Below are positions 44,891 through 56,682 of a stretch of DNA of 64,000 nucleotides, one piece after another (the stretch's first letter is position 1; every line of letters begins with the position of its first letter). The position numbers were made by a program, and so were the translations under genes. The notes beneath the pieces are model-generated. The model saw only the letters and a program-made list of their open reading frames with translations. It did no database searches and had not been told where the DNA came from. The stretch spans positions 62,001-126,000 of the forward strand of contig JAGMUV010000010.1 of assembly GCA_020744425.1 (NCBI GenBank). Direction: 5' to 3'. This DNA comes from Dactylonectria macrodidyma. Taxonomy: Eukaryota; Ascomycota; Sordariomycetes; Hypocreales; Nectriaceae.

Positions 44891-46555
44891 TTACGACCAC
44901 AGAATGTTAAGTCTTGCAAGTCCGCGCCGAACCTTCGGTTCAATCTTTGGCTCATTTTCGTACCAATCGATCAAAGGACGAATTGGAAGGTCTTCCAATG
45001 GAATGACCTTCGTCTTATACCAGAGCTTGTAGCCGAAATACACAACCAGGATGAACGGCAAATTGAAATACGATGAAATAAAAGACTCGATGGCCCAGTG
45101 CCCATGGATGAAAGTCGTAAACCCGCCAGTGAAGAAAAGCACAACAAACAATATCAGAGAGGCCCAAGTCATATAAGGCTGGAACGGAGCGGCCCAAGGG
45201 AGTTCCTTTGGGCGATTGATCCCTTGCTTCTTGCAGCCGTAGAGGAATCGCAGATAGACGATGCAGATGGTGATCCAGTTGACTAAGGTGGAGATGGAGA
45301 CGAGATCCTGCAGCCAGTTGAACACTGTGCTTGCCGAATTGGACAGGGTCATGTATCCCAGCGCCATGAAAAGGCCATACAGGGCAACAGCGACATACGG
45401 GATACCAAATCTGTTGAGTCGCATGAAGACAGCCGGGGCTTGACCTTGAGCTGCCATTCCGTACAAGATTCTGGAACCGCCGAGCATGTTGGAGTTGCCC
45501 GCCGACCAAGCCGAAGTGAGCACGACGGCGTTGACGATGGACGGCACCACCTTGATGCCTGCGTTGCGGGCGGCAATGACAAAGGGCGACTGAGACGCGT
45601 TTCCCGTGGACCCCAGCAGCTGTTCGTCCGTGGACGCAACGACCAAGCCGACCATGAAGATGGTCACGATGTAGAAGAGCACGATGCGGATGAAGATGCG
45701 CCGGGCAGCCATCGGGATGGCGTGGCGAGGGTTTCTCGTCTCAGCAGCCGCCACCGTGATGTTCTCTATTCCCGAGTAGGCGTAGAGCGCATTGTCCAGC
45801 GTCTTCCAGAAGCCCAGAAACTGACCTAGGGACCCGCCAATGCCGAGGTACTGGGCGAATGGCCCGTTGGGGCTTTTCCAGTACTCGAAGCCGATGGCTT
45901 TGTGGTCTGGGCCACCGCCACAGGTAATAACCAAAGCCATGATGTTGACGCCAACAATGAGCATGATCTTCAACATTGAGAAGCCGAACTCGAGCTCGCC
46001 ATAGATGCGGACGGCCAGCAGCGAGGTGACGATCATGGGAATTCCAAGCACGGTGATCCAGATAGCGCTGTTGATTGTGATCCAGAACTCGATGATGACA
46101 GCCGCGGCGACGATCTCGGCAGGGATGGAGACGACGTACGAGTACACCTGGTTCCATCCATTGGCAAATGCCAGAGCAGGGTCGCAGAAGAGCTCGGCGT
46201 AGCGAATCACACCGCCGTTGAGAGGCGCCAGAGCACCCATCTCGCCAACGCCGCAGACGACACTCGACACGGCGAGCCCAATGACCGAGTATGCTAGGAA
46301 CGCGCCGAGGGGACCGGCCGTCGCAATGGCTCGCCCGGAGCTCAGGAAGAGACCAGTGCCTATTGTGCCTGCCAGGGCAATCATCTGAATGTGTCGTTGG
46401 TGGAGACCCTGTCTGAACTCGCGAGACTCCTCGAGCTGGCCGGCGATGTTCTCGACATCGCTGTATCGTCGTGCATCGGCCGCAGGACCGAGTTCTTTCT
46501 CGGCAGGCATGGCGGATGCGCTGAGGACTTTGGCCGAAGTGTCGGGGCTTGACAT
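44891..46555 (-). CDS. Amino-acid permease (YAT family)
   Basis: Plasma-membrane permease, about 554 aa, single exon with some 12 hydrophobic segments. The family signature is HQRHIQMIALAGTIGTGLFL at the first membrane segment, followed by GEMGALAPLNGGVIRYAE, DPALAFANGWNQVYSYVVS and the consensus AETRNPRHAIPMA. The second ATG (46555) was chosen because it opens the charged N-terminal tail normal for the family; the frame extends to 46618. It is divergently transcribed from an FAD oxidase across 481 bp containing two GATA sites. This suggests that the permease imports the substrate of that oxidase under nitrogen control. The exact substrate (amino acid, GABA or amine) is not deducible. Confidence 0.92.
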   Translation of the reverse strand: MSSPDTSAKVLSASAMPAEKELGPAADARRYSDVENIAGQLEESREFRQGLHQRHIQMIALAGTIGTGLFLSSGRAIATAGPLGAFLAYSVIGLAVSSVVCGVGEMGALAPLNGGVIRYAELFCDPALAFANGWNQVYSYVVSIPAEIVAAAVIIEFWITINSAIWITVLGIPMIVTSLLAVRIYGELEFGFSMLKIMLIVGVNIMALVITCGGGPDHKAIGFEYWKSPNGPFAQYLGIGGSLGQFLGFWKTLDNALYAYSGIENITVAAAETRNPRHAIPMAARRIFIRIVLFYIVTIFMVGLVVASTDEQLLGSTGNASQSPFVIAARNAGIKVVPSIVNAVVLTSAWSAGNSNMLGGSRILYGMAAQGQAPAVFMRLNRFGIPYVAVALYGLFMALGYMTLSNSASTVFNWLQDLVSISTLVNWITICIVYLRFLYGCKKQGINRPKELPWAAPFQPYMTWASLILFVVLFFTGGFTTFIHGHWAIESFISSYFNLPFILVVYFGYKLWYKTKVIPLEDLPIRPLIDWYENEPKIEPKVRRGLARLNILWS

Positions 46556-47036
46556 GTTTGCGAAGAGATTGAGACTGCACAAGCAAGATGTTTCTGGAGA
46601 ATACGGGGAGCGTGCCATTCATTCCCGTATTACGAAACGGCTTTATGTTGTTTTTGCACTTTGAGCATAGCCCTTATTGCACGGCTTATCAGCCGCTACG
46701 GGGCAGCTCTGGCCAGGGGCGATGGTTGTAGATCAGACCGGATCCTGACCGGCTTTCGAGATAACACGCTCTGCGAAAAGCGTCAAGGTGTTGTTTTCGT
46801 TGGGGTTGTGTATGCTAATCAACTGCGATATGGCGTCGTCAACAGGGCCGGGACCATTTGTCCATATCAGGCAATGCCGGTCCGGTTCATCCAACCAATG
46901 AACAGAGACAAATCCGTGCTACTTCGGTGGATGGAGATCCACCACGTATCCTATAAGTTAGACCTAAGTTAAGCCATACTGAAACGGTGTGTGCCCAGCT
47001 AAGCTCTATTCTGTAAAGCACAATCTCATCACAATC
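46556..47036. promoter_or_regulatory. Divergent promoter with GATA sites
   Basis: Between permease and FAD oxidase. TTATCA at 46686-46691 (TGATAA on the other strand) and AGATAA at 46759-46764 both fit the H-GATAR consensus of AreA/NIT2-type nitrogen regulators. CGG/CCG words (ACCGGATCCTGACCGG near 46737-46752, CCGGTCCGG near 46878-46886) could bind the nearby Zn2Cys6 regulator. A CCAAT word lies near 46894. Confidence 0.5.
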
Positions 47037-48511
47037 ATGGCCATCCCAAACGGTATCGCATCCCGCACGGCTGGTACGCCCAAGTGTCTGCCCGTGCCAA
47101 ACCCGGCGGATTGCTTCTGGCAGAAGGATCCGACTGAGCTACGCGACCACCGGTCTTCAGAGCAGCTGCCCGAGCACAGCGACATCGTCATCATCGGCGC
47201 GGGGTTCGCTGGACTCAGCACAGCCCACCACCTCACCCGCGATACTGGCGCCTCCAAGTCCATGTCCATCTGCATCCTCGAGGCCCGGGGCGTTTGCTCC
47301 GGTGCAACTGGCCGCAACGGTGGGCATTGCAGGCCAGACTTCTACGGCCATATCCCCACGTACATGGACCGAGCAGGGGCGCGTGCTGGTGCCGAGATTG
47401 CCGAGTTTGAGATTGCTAACCTGCGCGCCATCAAAAAGATCATTGAAGAAGAGAAGATCGATTGTGATTTCACTCTGACCCGGTCCATCGATGTCTGGTG
47501 CAACGAGGACTCGGCTAAGAAAGCGGAAGCCGTCTATCAAAGAATGGTTTCCGAGAACTTTGAGTACATGGATGATGTTGTGTTTTATACAGGCGAGAAA
47601 GTAGAAGGTGTAAGTGACCTGAATGCCAGCTTAGGGCGAAGACGCATGCTGACGTCCATCAGATCTGTGGTGTCAAGGGCGCTGTTGCATGCGCAAGCTT
47701 CACGGCCGGTACCATGTGGCCCTACAAATTCTTGATGCACCTCGCAAGACAACTCCTTGCCGCAGGTGCCAATCTCCAGACACATACACCTGTAACGTCC
47801 GTGACTGCAGACCCCACGGGCGGCTTCATCGTCGAGACGCCTCGAGGCAAAATGCGAGCAGGAAAGGTCATCCACGCCAGCAACGCCTATGCCTCAGCGC
47901 TGCTCCCGGAATACAGCAAAAATATCATCCCCTGTAAAGGCATTTGCTGTCGCATCACCGTCCCAGAGGGAGCTACAGCACCATTGTTAAACAACTCATA
48001 CATTACGCGAACCCAGGATAATACGCTTTCGTACTTTGTTCCTCGGCACGATGGCAGCATCGTCGTCGGTGGCGCCGCTTCCGTGTTCCGGCCATTCAAG
48101 GAACAATGGTATGACAATGTGGATGACAGTGTTCTCATCGACTCTGCAAAGGACTACTATGAGGGTTATATGCAGCGAACCTATAGTGGCTGGGAACAGA
48201 GCAATGCCAAAATCAGCAATATCTGGACTGGCGTCATGGGTTATTCGTACGACTCGAACCCACACATCGGAAAGGTTCCTAACAAAGACGGACAATTCAT
48301 CCTGGCTGGTTTTAATGGCCATGGTATGCCTGTCATCTGGTTGGCAGCCAAAGAGCTAGCTCAGATGGTCTCCCAGGGGATTCAGTTTGAGGAAACGAGA
48401 TTGCCCCGCCTTTTCCAGACGAGCCAGTTCCGCATTGATCGGGCACAGAATGGCAAAGAAGAGGACGGTGATATATTAGGCACTGGTAAATTTGCTACTA
48501 CAAAGCCATAG
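47037..48511 (+). CDS. FAD-dependent amine/amino-acid oxidase-type protein (DAO family)
   Basis: Flavoprotein of the DAO (PF01266-type) family, 473 aa. Exons: 47037-47609 and 47663-48511 (intron 53 bp), 1422 nt. The dinucleotide-binding motif is IVIIGAGFAGLSTAHHL with the acidic residue at the end of the second strand (CILEARG). ATGRNGGHCRPDF is the segment typical of fungal and bacterial gamma-glutamylputrescine/amino-acid oxidase relatives. The C-terminal GFNGHGMPVIWLAAKELA closes the FAD site. No signal peptide; probably cytosolic or peroxisomal, with no obvious C-terminal PTS1. Substrate is presumably an amine or secondary amino acid brought in by the adjacent permease. Confidence 0.9.
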
Positions 48512-49004
48512 TGTAAGAGAATAAAGATAAAAGAGTTATAGCAAGTCTTGCTACTTTTGACATTTAACGAAGAAAAGTCCATATCCTAAATAAGCACTTA
48601 TTATTTATTTATCTCAGTTAAAGTATGAGGTTATATACTTATGCTTTAATATAACTAAGGAATATATAGTAAAGCTTAGCTAATATATATGTCGCCAGTT
48701 GCCTAGTATCTCAGGCATAAATCGGGACGCATTGGACCACGTGTCAGAGTGATAGCATGCCAAGTCAGTCCATCACCTATTGCATTTGTGGCATAAGAAA
48801 GGTGTTTTATTCAAAATTAACAAATGCGTACTCAAAGCAACAGTCTAAAAGCAATGAAGGACAGAAGATGCCCACGATTTTCTAAATACATTCCATTCAA
48901 GACTGAAAGAGCAGGCGACCACGAAGTAAAAGGTGTATCAGTGTCCTGGCCAGTCGAAGGCAAGGGGAGTTGAGCGCGTCGGCTATCCACACCTATGCCC
49001 CAGC
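48512..49004. other. AT-rich intergenic region
   Basis: Very AT-rich at 48580-48700 with many TA steps, compatible with old RIP-mutated sequence. No coding signal. Confidence 0.5.
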
Positions 49005-49830
49005 TTACAGAGCGGCCTTGGCTAGGTTGTTCGCGAAGTTGCCGTTGCTGATAGGGCAGTTAGCGCTACCCCAGTTAACGGTGTTGAGGGCCTTGCGCAT
49101 ATTGTCATTCATAAAATCCCATCCGATAATGGGCTGGTAGCGGCCCTCGTTGCCGGTGGTGTGGATAGAGTGGGTGCCAAAGAAGGCAGTGTCCTGGTAG
49201 TACTTGACCGTAGGGTGCGTGGTGCCGGGCATGGTGTTCTTGAAGGCGCCAGCCTCCTTGACGTATTTGCCATGTGCGGAAGTGGCGATGCCGAGCACCT
49301 TGGGGATGGAGGCGGCCGGGTTGTTAACCCAGACGACGACGCCTTCCCAGTCATGTCGGTGGCCAGTGATACCGGTGTTACCGCCACCTTGGTCTTTGGG
49401 CATGTACCAGGTGTACAGGATGCCGTAGACGCCGTTGTGCCAGCCGCCACGTTGGTAGACTTGGGCCTTGGTCAGGTCACGGCAGCCACCAGAGGCGGAG
49501 CCGCTGGGGTTCAAGCCACCGCTTGTTTGGTTAGCGTTATAGGAAGGCAAGCGAACACGATAGTCAGACGAACCTCCAATCGCCGCTGGTGTCGATGGCG
49601 GGATAGGGTTGGCAACCGCTCTCAATGTAAAGACTAGGCTGTAGCTTCTTGATAGCATTCGAAGTCGCCGAGTTGTCGAGATTCTGAGCCAGAGCATTCA
49701 GAGAGTCGTGCGCAACCTCGACGGCCCGGCGTTCAAGCCTCGAGAAGCCAGGCTGGGCCTCCTCAGCAGGAGCGGCCAAGGTGCCCGTAGCAAAGAACGC
49801 CGCCAGAGCGGCAACCTTAGAGAGATGCAT
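49005..49830 (-). CDS. Necrosis- and ethylene-inducing-like protein (NLP/NPP1)
   Basis: Secreted NLP-family protein, 257 aa. Exons: 49830-49574 and 49521-49005 (intron 52 bp, GT-AG with a GCTAAC branch site), 774 nt. Seen: a signal peptide at residues 1 to about 20, a short pro-region, a Cys pair of type-1 NLPs (first in E-S-G-C-Q-P, second in G-G-C-R-D), and the conserved heptapeptide GHRHDWE (about 139-145), whose residues bind the metal needed for activity. Type-1 NLPs bind plant sphingolipids and can lyse eudicot cells; others are non-toxic and act as immune elicitors. The raw frames look broken but the intron resolves this. All key residues are present. Plant association of the organism is implied. 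Confidence 0.92.
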
Positions 49831-52356
49831 TTTGCTTGAAGTAAAAGGTTGAACGAGTAGTTGGGCTGTGAAGAGGGACAAAAGAATGAAGGGCGGTTTA
49901 AGTGTGTGATTGTGGGATGTGAAAAGAGACTTGGCTGCGAGTTGCTGGCCCTTTAATACTTTATCTCGATACTCTGATGACCTTCGGAGCTCTGATACCT
50001 TTATAGCCAGCAGTTCCGGTACTAGAGCACCGCCACGACATCCGTCATATCTAAGGGTCTTTGAGACTAGTAGAGGCTCGCTACTTAATCTAACTTTGAA
50101 GACTCAAGGTGATTTCCTTGGATGACTATACATGCACCCATCTTCTGCTTCGTAAACACCCACCCGTTGCATCTTGCTACAATATCCAGCCCAAGACCAA
50201 GGCCCCTACTGGGCCATTGGAATCTTTAACACTATGCTGACACCACTCATGTGACTGTTATAGCCCTTTGCGCATCAAAGTCCTGATATGAAGATATCAT
50301 GGGCTCTTTTAACCTAAACTCGACTATACCAACCGTCCGTCAGGGTGAGTACCTAGCTGGGGCTAACACGACGTCCCCTGTCAGTAGGTACTGCGCAGTG
50401 GATCAGGCACAAGCATTTTGTTTGGTAAGTTCTGATCGCTCTTCCCCAGATCTTCCTCGTGTGACACCTTAGGCATGTCTAAACGGCCTAGAGCTTGGGA
50501 TGATAGCAGGTGAGCGGCAAACCGGCAAATTATAGACCGGCCTGGACCATTTCTTAGAAGGTATTGCGGTGTACGAAACCGAATCCGAAGGAGATTATCT
50601 CGGACCATATCGCGGCCCGTGTTCAAATACCGCAGTACGCGCGGCGTAGTCCGAGGAGCTGCTTATCGACTATTCTAGCTACGTCTTGATCCACACCTCC
50701 TCACCCCACACGCCATTTCCTCCGCATTCCTATGTAAGAGTCCCGAACTCCACGCCGGTGTCCAACTGTTGGCAAGATGGATCCGGGTGTCCATGTAGCA
50801 AAGTGACGGCTGTATATGCCGTCATTGAATTGAAGTAACTTAGGCCTTCCAGGACAGAGATTGGCCCGCAAAAAACCCAAGCGATATAATATGCCCCAGG
50901 TCCGTGCTTGGAGTTTCTCCCCAGTTTAACGCTAACCTTCCACAGGCTTATAGACACCCAGGCCAGGGGTTGGTTACGGTCACACATGCCCTGGACAACC
51001 TGCGTGACTGGCTGATGTAATATGCCGTTGCATGTCCGTGTCGAAATGAAATCCGTCCAGCCGGGTTCGGGTTTCTTGGCACATCCGGGTCCTAGCCCTC
51101 CACATCGGCGCGAGGACATCCACAATGCCTGTGTTCGATATGCCACTCGAGAAATTATCATGTAGGAAACTCGCCACAGAGAGGCGAGTTCGGTTTTCAG
51201 ACTATTGTCAAGACGGAAATGAAGCCTAGGCACCTTTTCTTCTTATGGATCGCCCGGTCCGGAAGCCCACATGCTGGCGACTTGAGTAGCTTGGCTTTAC
51301 GGAACCTAACCACATTCGTGGTCACCGAGCTAAAGTCACTGGCTCTCTTATAGTAACAAAGGGTTTCCTTCTGCAAATAGTCTCTAGTGACCGTACACCG
51401 GTTATCTAGTCTAGGAGGCTATTTGTATCAAAGATGAAGAAGAAAGAAAGAAGTTCCTAAGTGCTGCTAAGATGTGTAAATTTTTATTCGTCTCTGGTGG
51501 ATACAGGTCTACTAAGCTCAATGTGTAAGTCTTGCAGTACAGCCGCAAGGATAAGGGCCGTGGCTTGTAACACCTCGAGCCTCCTACTACTGTATCAAAG
51601 GGTACACACGTTTGAAAAGACACGACCGCGTGAACGGGGCAGATTTTATATATTTGATCAAATTATAAGTACCACATATTGCATCAATTTCTTTTCTAAA
51701 ATTCAAATCCATATAACAGAATCCACATATGGACTTATATCTATTCCATTCCATTTTACATAAGCTTCAGCATTTCCATATCCTTTAATATATTCCACAT
51801 ATATGTAACAGTTGGGTCTATTATAGGGGCCTAGAGTAGGTCTGAGGCGTGAGATATAGAAGTAAATTAGGTTGTTATAGTAAACAATGTAGGTAATAAT
51901 CTAGTAATAGTAGCATTATAGATTTAATATAACTAGGTATATTAATTACTAGTAAGCTAACGTGGTCCGAAGGAAACTGTGCAACTCTTGAACAGCGGTC
52001 GGAGAGCAGCAGTGCCTCGTAGCGTACCATTGCTCTGTTGTCATCAATCATTGATTGCAGCAAGCGTGCAATGACCTTAGAGGGAATGCATTCTGAAATC
52101 ATTAGCTGTTTATTGCTAGCAGACGCTAATCGGCGCCGATCGGCGTCGAGTGCCCGGGCGGCGAAAGTTGAAGGCTAGTCGTTAAGCCTTCGCCTATCTC
52201 CATTTCCAAATGGCAACTCTCCGCGATATCAAGAATCTACCCCAGATACCCCCATGTACCCCAGATATCTTTAGCCCCGTATATAAGCATCTCTGCAGCC
52301 CATTGTAACCTTTACTCTAGTCGCATGTCCACCAAATCTCCTCCATCTCTCTCATC
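49831..52356. other. Long intergenic region with AT-rich island
   Basis: Left: NLP promoter. A 167-codon minus-strand frame at 50730-51233 has no recognised motif and unconvincing composition, so it is not called. An AT-rich, TA-rich island at about 51640-51960 looks RIP-mutated. Right: promoter of the transporter with a CG-rich palindrome at 52129-52140. Confidence 0.45.
52129..52140. promoter_or_regulatory. ATCGGCGCCGAT palindrome upstream of transporter
   Basis: A perfect 12-bp palindrome followed directly by CGGCGTCGA, about 220 bp before the transporter start. Such CGG/CCG symmetry fits a Zn2Cys6 regulator site; not demonstrated. Confidence 0.35.
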
Positions 52357-53899
52357 ATGACAAACGATATCAAGACCGAGTACGACCCTGATGGTATCGC
52401 TCAAGTACCTCCACAAGCCGGCGAAGTCCTCGAAGGCAATACGATCGAGCATGATGCCGTGTTTGGAGACATCACGGAAGACGGACCCAACTACCGTAAT
52501 GTTGGGTGGATCGGTACAACGGCTTTGATGATGAAGACCCAGATTGGCCTTGGAGTTCTTTCCATGCCTGTCGTCTTCGATACTCTTGGTCTTGTACCTG
52601 GCATCATTCTTCTCATAGTCATTGCCGGTATTACGACTTGGTCGGACTACATCGTTGGTGTCTTCAAACTACGCCACCGTCATGTCTACGGTATTGACGA
52701 CGTTGGCCGAATGATGTTCGGCCGTATTGGCTATGAGGCTTTTGGGGCTATGTATGCCTTGTGTACGTTGCTATCTCTGGGTTTGCTTGGCGTGTACTGA
52801 CCTTTTTAGACTTTACTTTCGTATCTGGCTCTGCTATGCTCAGTATCTCGGTTGCCTTGAATGCTCTCTCGGAGCATGGGGCTTGTACTGCCATCTTTGT
52901 CGCCGTTGCTGCAATCATGACCTTCTGCTTGTCTAGCATTCAGACCCTAGGCCGCATCAGTTGGGTGGCATGGGTAGGTGCATCTTGCATCATAATTTCA
53001 GGTAAGATCTCATGGCTCTCCATTGGCGTGGCGATGGCTCATCCGAAAAAGTCTTTGTCGTCACAATTGCCGTTGGACTTCAGGATCGACCTTCAGCGGC
53101 ACCGAAAGGTCTTGGCGAATGGAAGTCCGACTACAAGATCGTTGCCCATCCGAGCTTTACCGATGCCATCTCGGCCGTTTCAACTCTGGTCTTCACCTAT
53201 GCCGGAACACCCGCCTTTTTCAACATCGTTTCAGAGATGCGCGACCCCCGCCTATATACTCGAGCCTTGGCTGTCTGTCAGGTAACCGTTACAGTTGTGT
53301 ATATCATAGTAGGCACAGTTGTCTACTACTTTTGCGGCTCTTATGTTGCCTCTCCTGCTCTCGGCTCTGCCGGCCCTCTGATGAAGAAGGTTGGCTACGG
53401 TATTGCACTGCCCGGATTATTTGGTTCTGCGATTCTTCTTTCTCATGTAGGAATCTCGTCGTGCCCGTGTCACAACTAAGCTTACCCGTCATAGCTGCCC
53501 GCCAAGCATATCTTCATTAGAATCCTGCGAGGATCTCAACACCTTACTGCCAATACTGCTATTCACTGGATTACTTGGATCGGGTCTACCCTATCCGTAT
53601 CCCTTGTGGCCTACATTGTCGCCAGTGCAATTCCTGTTTTTGGTGGACTTGTTTCTTTGATCGGCGCGCTTTTCGGCACCTTTCTTTCCCTACAGCCCAT
53701 GGGCTGTATGTGGCTCTATGATCACTGGAAGGAAGACCGAACCACTAAGTGGTACTTCATGGTTGGGTGGAGTATCTTTATCATCGTGTCTGGCACTTTC
53801 TTGATGATTGCAGGGACTTATGGATCTATCGTGGGCATCATCAATTCCCCAGAGAGAACGGGTGCTTGGTCGTGCGCTGATAACTCCAACTCTACGTAA
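52357..53899 (+). CDS. Amino-acid transporter (AAAP/AVT family)
   Basis: Auxin/amino-acid-permease-type secondary transporter, 465 aa, about 11 membrane segments. Exons: 52357-52762, 52810-53001, 53052-53446, 53495-53899; introns 47-50 bp, 1398 nt. The first membrane segment ALMMKTQIGLGVLSMPVVF is the family signature; GSAMLSISVALNALSEHG and FVFTYAGTPAFFNIVSEMRDP (read as STLVFTYAGTPAFF then SEMRDP) are further conserved blocks. Hydrophilic acidic N-terminus of about 50 residues. It lies upstream of a D-amino-acid oxidase and a proline-racemase-like gene, so import of proline, hydroxyproline or a related amino acid is a reasonable guess. Location may be plasma membrane or vacuole. Confidence 0.9.
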
Positions 53900-55206
53900 G
53901 TAGGAATGGTCGGGAACCGAAACGCGACTTCTTGGCAAACGGCGCGTTATAACACGAAAAAGCTAGGAGAAGGTCTTTCGGTTGTTGATTGATAACGATT
54001 GCTTGCTTCGGCTGGGAACATACCATGCGTAGAAGGAGGACAACTGTATAATAGCTCTTTACTTTTAGATCGAGGAAGCTAAGAAGAGAGGCTTCTTAAA
54101 GGTTTTGATGACCTAGGCCTTACGGATATTGTGTGCAGTAATTGTGTGCCGGCAGTATTGACGCAAATCAATGATCCATCTTCATACGCATCATTTCTGC
54201 GTCGTGACAAACGCAACTCCGGAAGCGAGATGAAAGGGACTAAACCGCAGCCAGAGGTGAAGTATTCCTCACCTTCTGGAAACAAAACCAAGCATACCTT
54301 GTGTAATGACTTGCTCTATCGCCCTGCTACTCGAGCGACTTCTTCTCCTCTCGCGGAAACATTCCCTTTGTGGATCCATATTTCTTTGGTAATAACAGCA
54401 ACTCCTCATATCCGACCCCTTTGCTCGTCTGGTGCGACGACCTTAGTATCATTGACTAGATTTGTGTTCTTTTCCGTCTGCTGGTACATTGCGGCAGGGG
54501 AATCTACAGCATCATTGCTGCTCGTAATAACAAACAAGACTTACTCAATGTTGTTCTTTTACACCGGTCTTTCAATGCCTAGATTTCACGAGGCCCGTCT
54601 CGAGCCTGATGCCGCCTCCACTTGACCTTGTACTTGTTGGGGTAGGCGTGCCAAGTGCGATTGCTAAAATCGCATCACCTGCGGGGGTTGATACATAGAG
54701 CTGTCATGCAATGCGACGATTAGAAGATTTCACGCGGAAAGTAACTGCGACTCTTGCTCTAGAGCAAAATGGGTGACGGGCATCGACGTCACATGAAACC
54801 ACCTCTCAATTGAGGCAGGAAGGCCAGCGCGAGGATGGAGTCAGCCCCTTGAGATGGGCTGTACACAAACGCGTCCCCTCACGCGTTTCTCATGTTCAAC
54901 CCCAGCGACACTAGTGAACAATTGGTATAGCTTCGTCTAATCAAGCGCGGGGCCCAGGAAACACTAAGTCTCTCCACAATCCCTTTTGGGAAACAAGCTG
55001 GCCCAGCCCTGATCAGATAGGAATGCGTCCGCGCCACGGCCAATCGAGTGATCAAGGATCATTGGATACGTAACCAGCACTTCAGTTTTTCGGCTTTCAT
55101 GTACTTAGTGGTTCGATCAATCAGCAGTCCATTACGAGCCTCTACCACACCTCAGCTCAAAGTGCGCGGATCATCTTCAGCTTCACTATCACGCAGTTCT
55201 TACAAT
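53900..55206. other. Intergenic between transporter and D-amino-acid oxidase
   Basis: A plus-strand open frame at 54131-54625 (164 codons) and a minus-strand shadow are present, but neither shows a family motif. The right 500 bp is the presumed promoter of the oxidase. Confidence 0.4.
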
Positions 55207-56469
55207 ATGCCAAACACTATTGTTGTCGTCGGGTGAGTAAACCAGTCTATCAAGAGCGTCGATACAGCTTAACTAATATTTCCCTTCAGTGCCGGTGTCA
55301 TCGGCCTCACATCAGCTTTGTTGCTGGCAAAGGAGAATAGGGACAATGTTACCGTAGTCGCCAAACACATGCCCGGTGACTATGATGCCGAGTATGCTTC
55401 ACCCTGGGCTGGAGCCAACGTAATCCCGTAAGTCACTCGCCTTCATGTTGTCACACTCCGCATTCTGACGAGCTATTACAGACTTTCGCCTAAAGACACA
55501 AGCCGCTGGGAACGCAGGACCTGGGTGGCCCTGAAGAAACTGACTGAAGAGAGTCCTGAAGCAGGCATTCACTTTCAGAGTTAGTTTCTGGCCTTCACCC
55601 GCCTCACGTTTTATCCCATAATTGACAACACATCCATAGCGACTCATGTCCTCCGTCGAAACAAGGATATAGAAGAGGCCAAGTCGGGGTTCTCGGCACA
55701 TTTCTACACCGCGAATCCATGGTTCAAGGAGATATTCAACCACTTCCGAGACAACACTCCGACCGAAGTAGCCCTTGGGTACGACTCGGGATTCCAGTAC
55801 CAGGGCATCTGCATCAACACGGCCATCTATCTCCCTTGGCTGCTTGGCCAGTGCCTCAAGCACGGCGTTGTGATGAAGCGCGCCATCCTCGACGATATCA
55901 AAGAGGCCAAGTACCTCAGTCACACCGGCAAAAAGGCCAACATCATTGTCAACGCAAGTGGCCTTGGCTCCCTAAAGCTCGGGGGTGTTCAGGATACAAC
56001 AATGGCCCCCGCTCGCGGACAGATTGTGGTTGTGCGCAACGAGACCCCGAAGCATCTCCCGCTTTTCATGTGCTCAAGTGCACTAGACGAGAGCGGCGAA
56101 GAGATTTACGCAATGCAGAGAGCGGCCGGTGGCGGAACGGTATTAGGCGGTACATACCAGATCGGCGATTGGGACTCACAGCCCGATCCCAACACTGCAA
56201 ATCGGATCATGGAGCGGATTGTGACGTTGTGCCCGGAAATTGCAGGTGGCAAAGGTGTCACAGGGCTGGATGTGATCCGGCATGGTGTTGGTTTCCGTCC
56301 GTGGAGAAAGGGAGGCCTGAGATTGGAAGAAGAGAAATTGGATGATGAGACATGGATCATCCATAATTACGGACACTCAGGCTGGGGCTACATGGGGTCG
56401 TACGGCTGCGCCGAGGGAGTGGTAGAGCTAGTGGACAAGGTTGTCGACGAGACTCGAGCAAAACTATAA
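55207..56469 (+). CDS. D-amino-acid oxidase
   Basis: FAD enzyme oxidising neutral D-amino acids (D-proline is a classic substrate) to 2-oxo or imino acids with H2O2; normally peroxisomal. 363 aa. Exons: 55207-55232, 55290-55427, 55482-55579, 55640-56469; 1092 nt. The FAD motif I-V-V-V-G-A-G-V-I-G-L is split by intron 1. Next come [39 protein letters not shown]-type [15 protein letters not shown] (active-site Arg region) and the closing [15 protein letters not shown]. The C-terminus ends R-A-K-L, a fair type-1 peroxisomal signal variant (AKL). It is followed tail-to-tail by a proline-racemase-like gene (213 bp between stops), which points to joint breakdown of a proline-type substrate. Confidence 0.93.
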
Positions 56470-56682
56470 GCTCAATCGTCTACTTGGTTGCCATTGTCTT
56501 GCCTCCTCAGGTAGTTGCTTTTTGAAGGCCTGCGACCGGAATTTCTCTGTAACAGTCAAATCAATCAGGGCAATTCTATGGACTCAGTAAATGAGGTACC
56601 AATGCCTCTACAGACGAAATTCGATATTGGCAGAGAGTGTATCAATATATGGCATCAATTTATTCATTGCTCGACTTATTGT

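Noticed and set aside
45741..46622. 293-codon minus-strand frame overlapping the permease
   Set aside because: Out-of-frame shadow of the permease; Arg/His-rich as expected from codon-biased sequence.
49522..49573. Apparent frameshift in the NLP gene
   Set aside because: Explained by a 52-bp intron whose removal restores the conserved S-G-G-L-N-P segment.
50730..51233. 167-codon minus-strand open frame
   Set aside because: No domain, no family resemblance and no splice or promoter context; likely chance.
54131..54625. 164-codon plus-strand open frame
   Set aside because: No recognisable motif; composition rich in Ser/Thr without pattern; probably non-coding.
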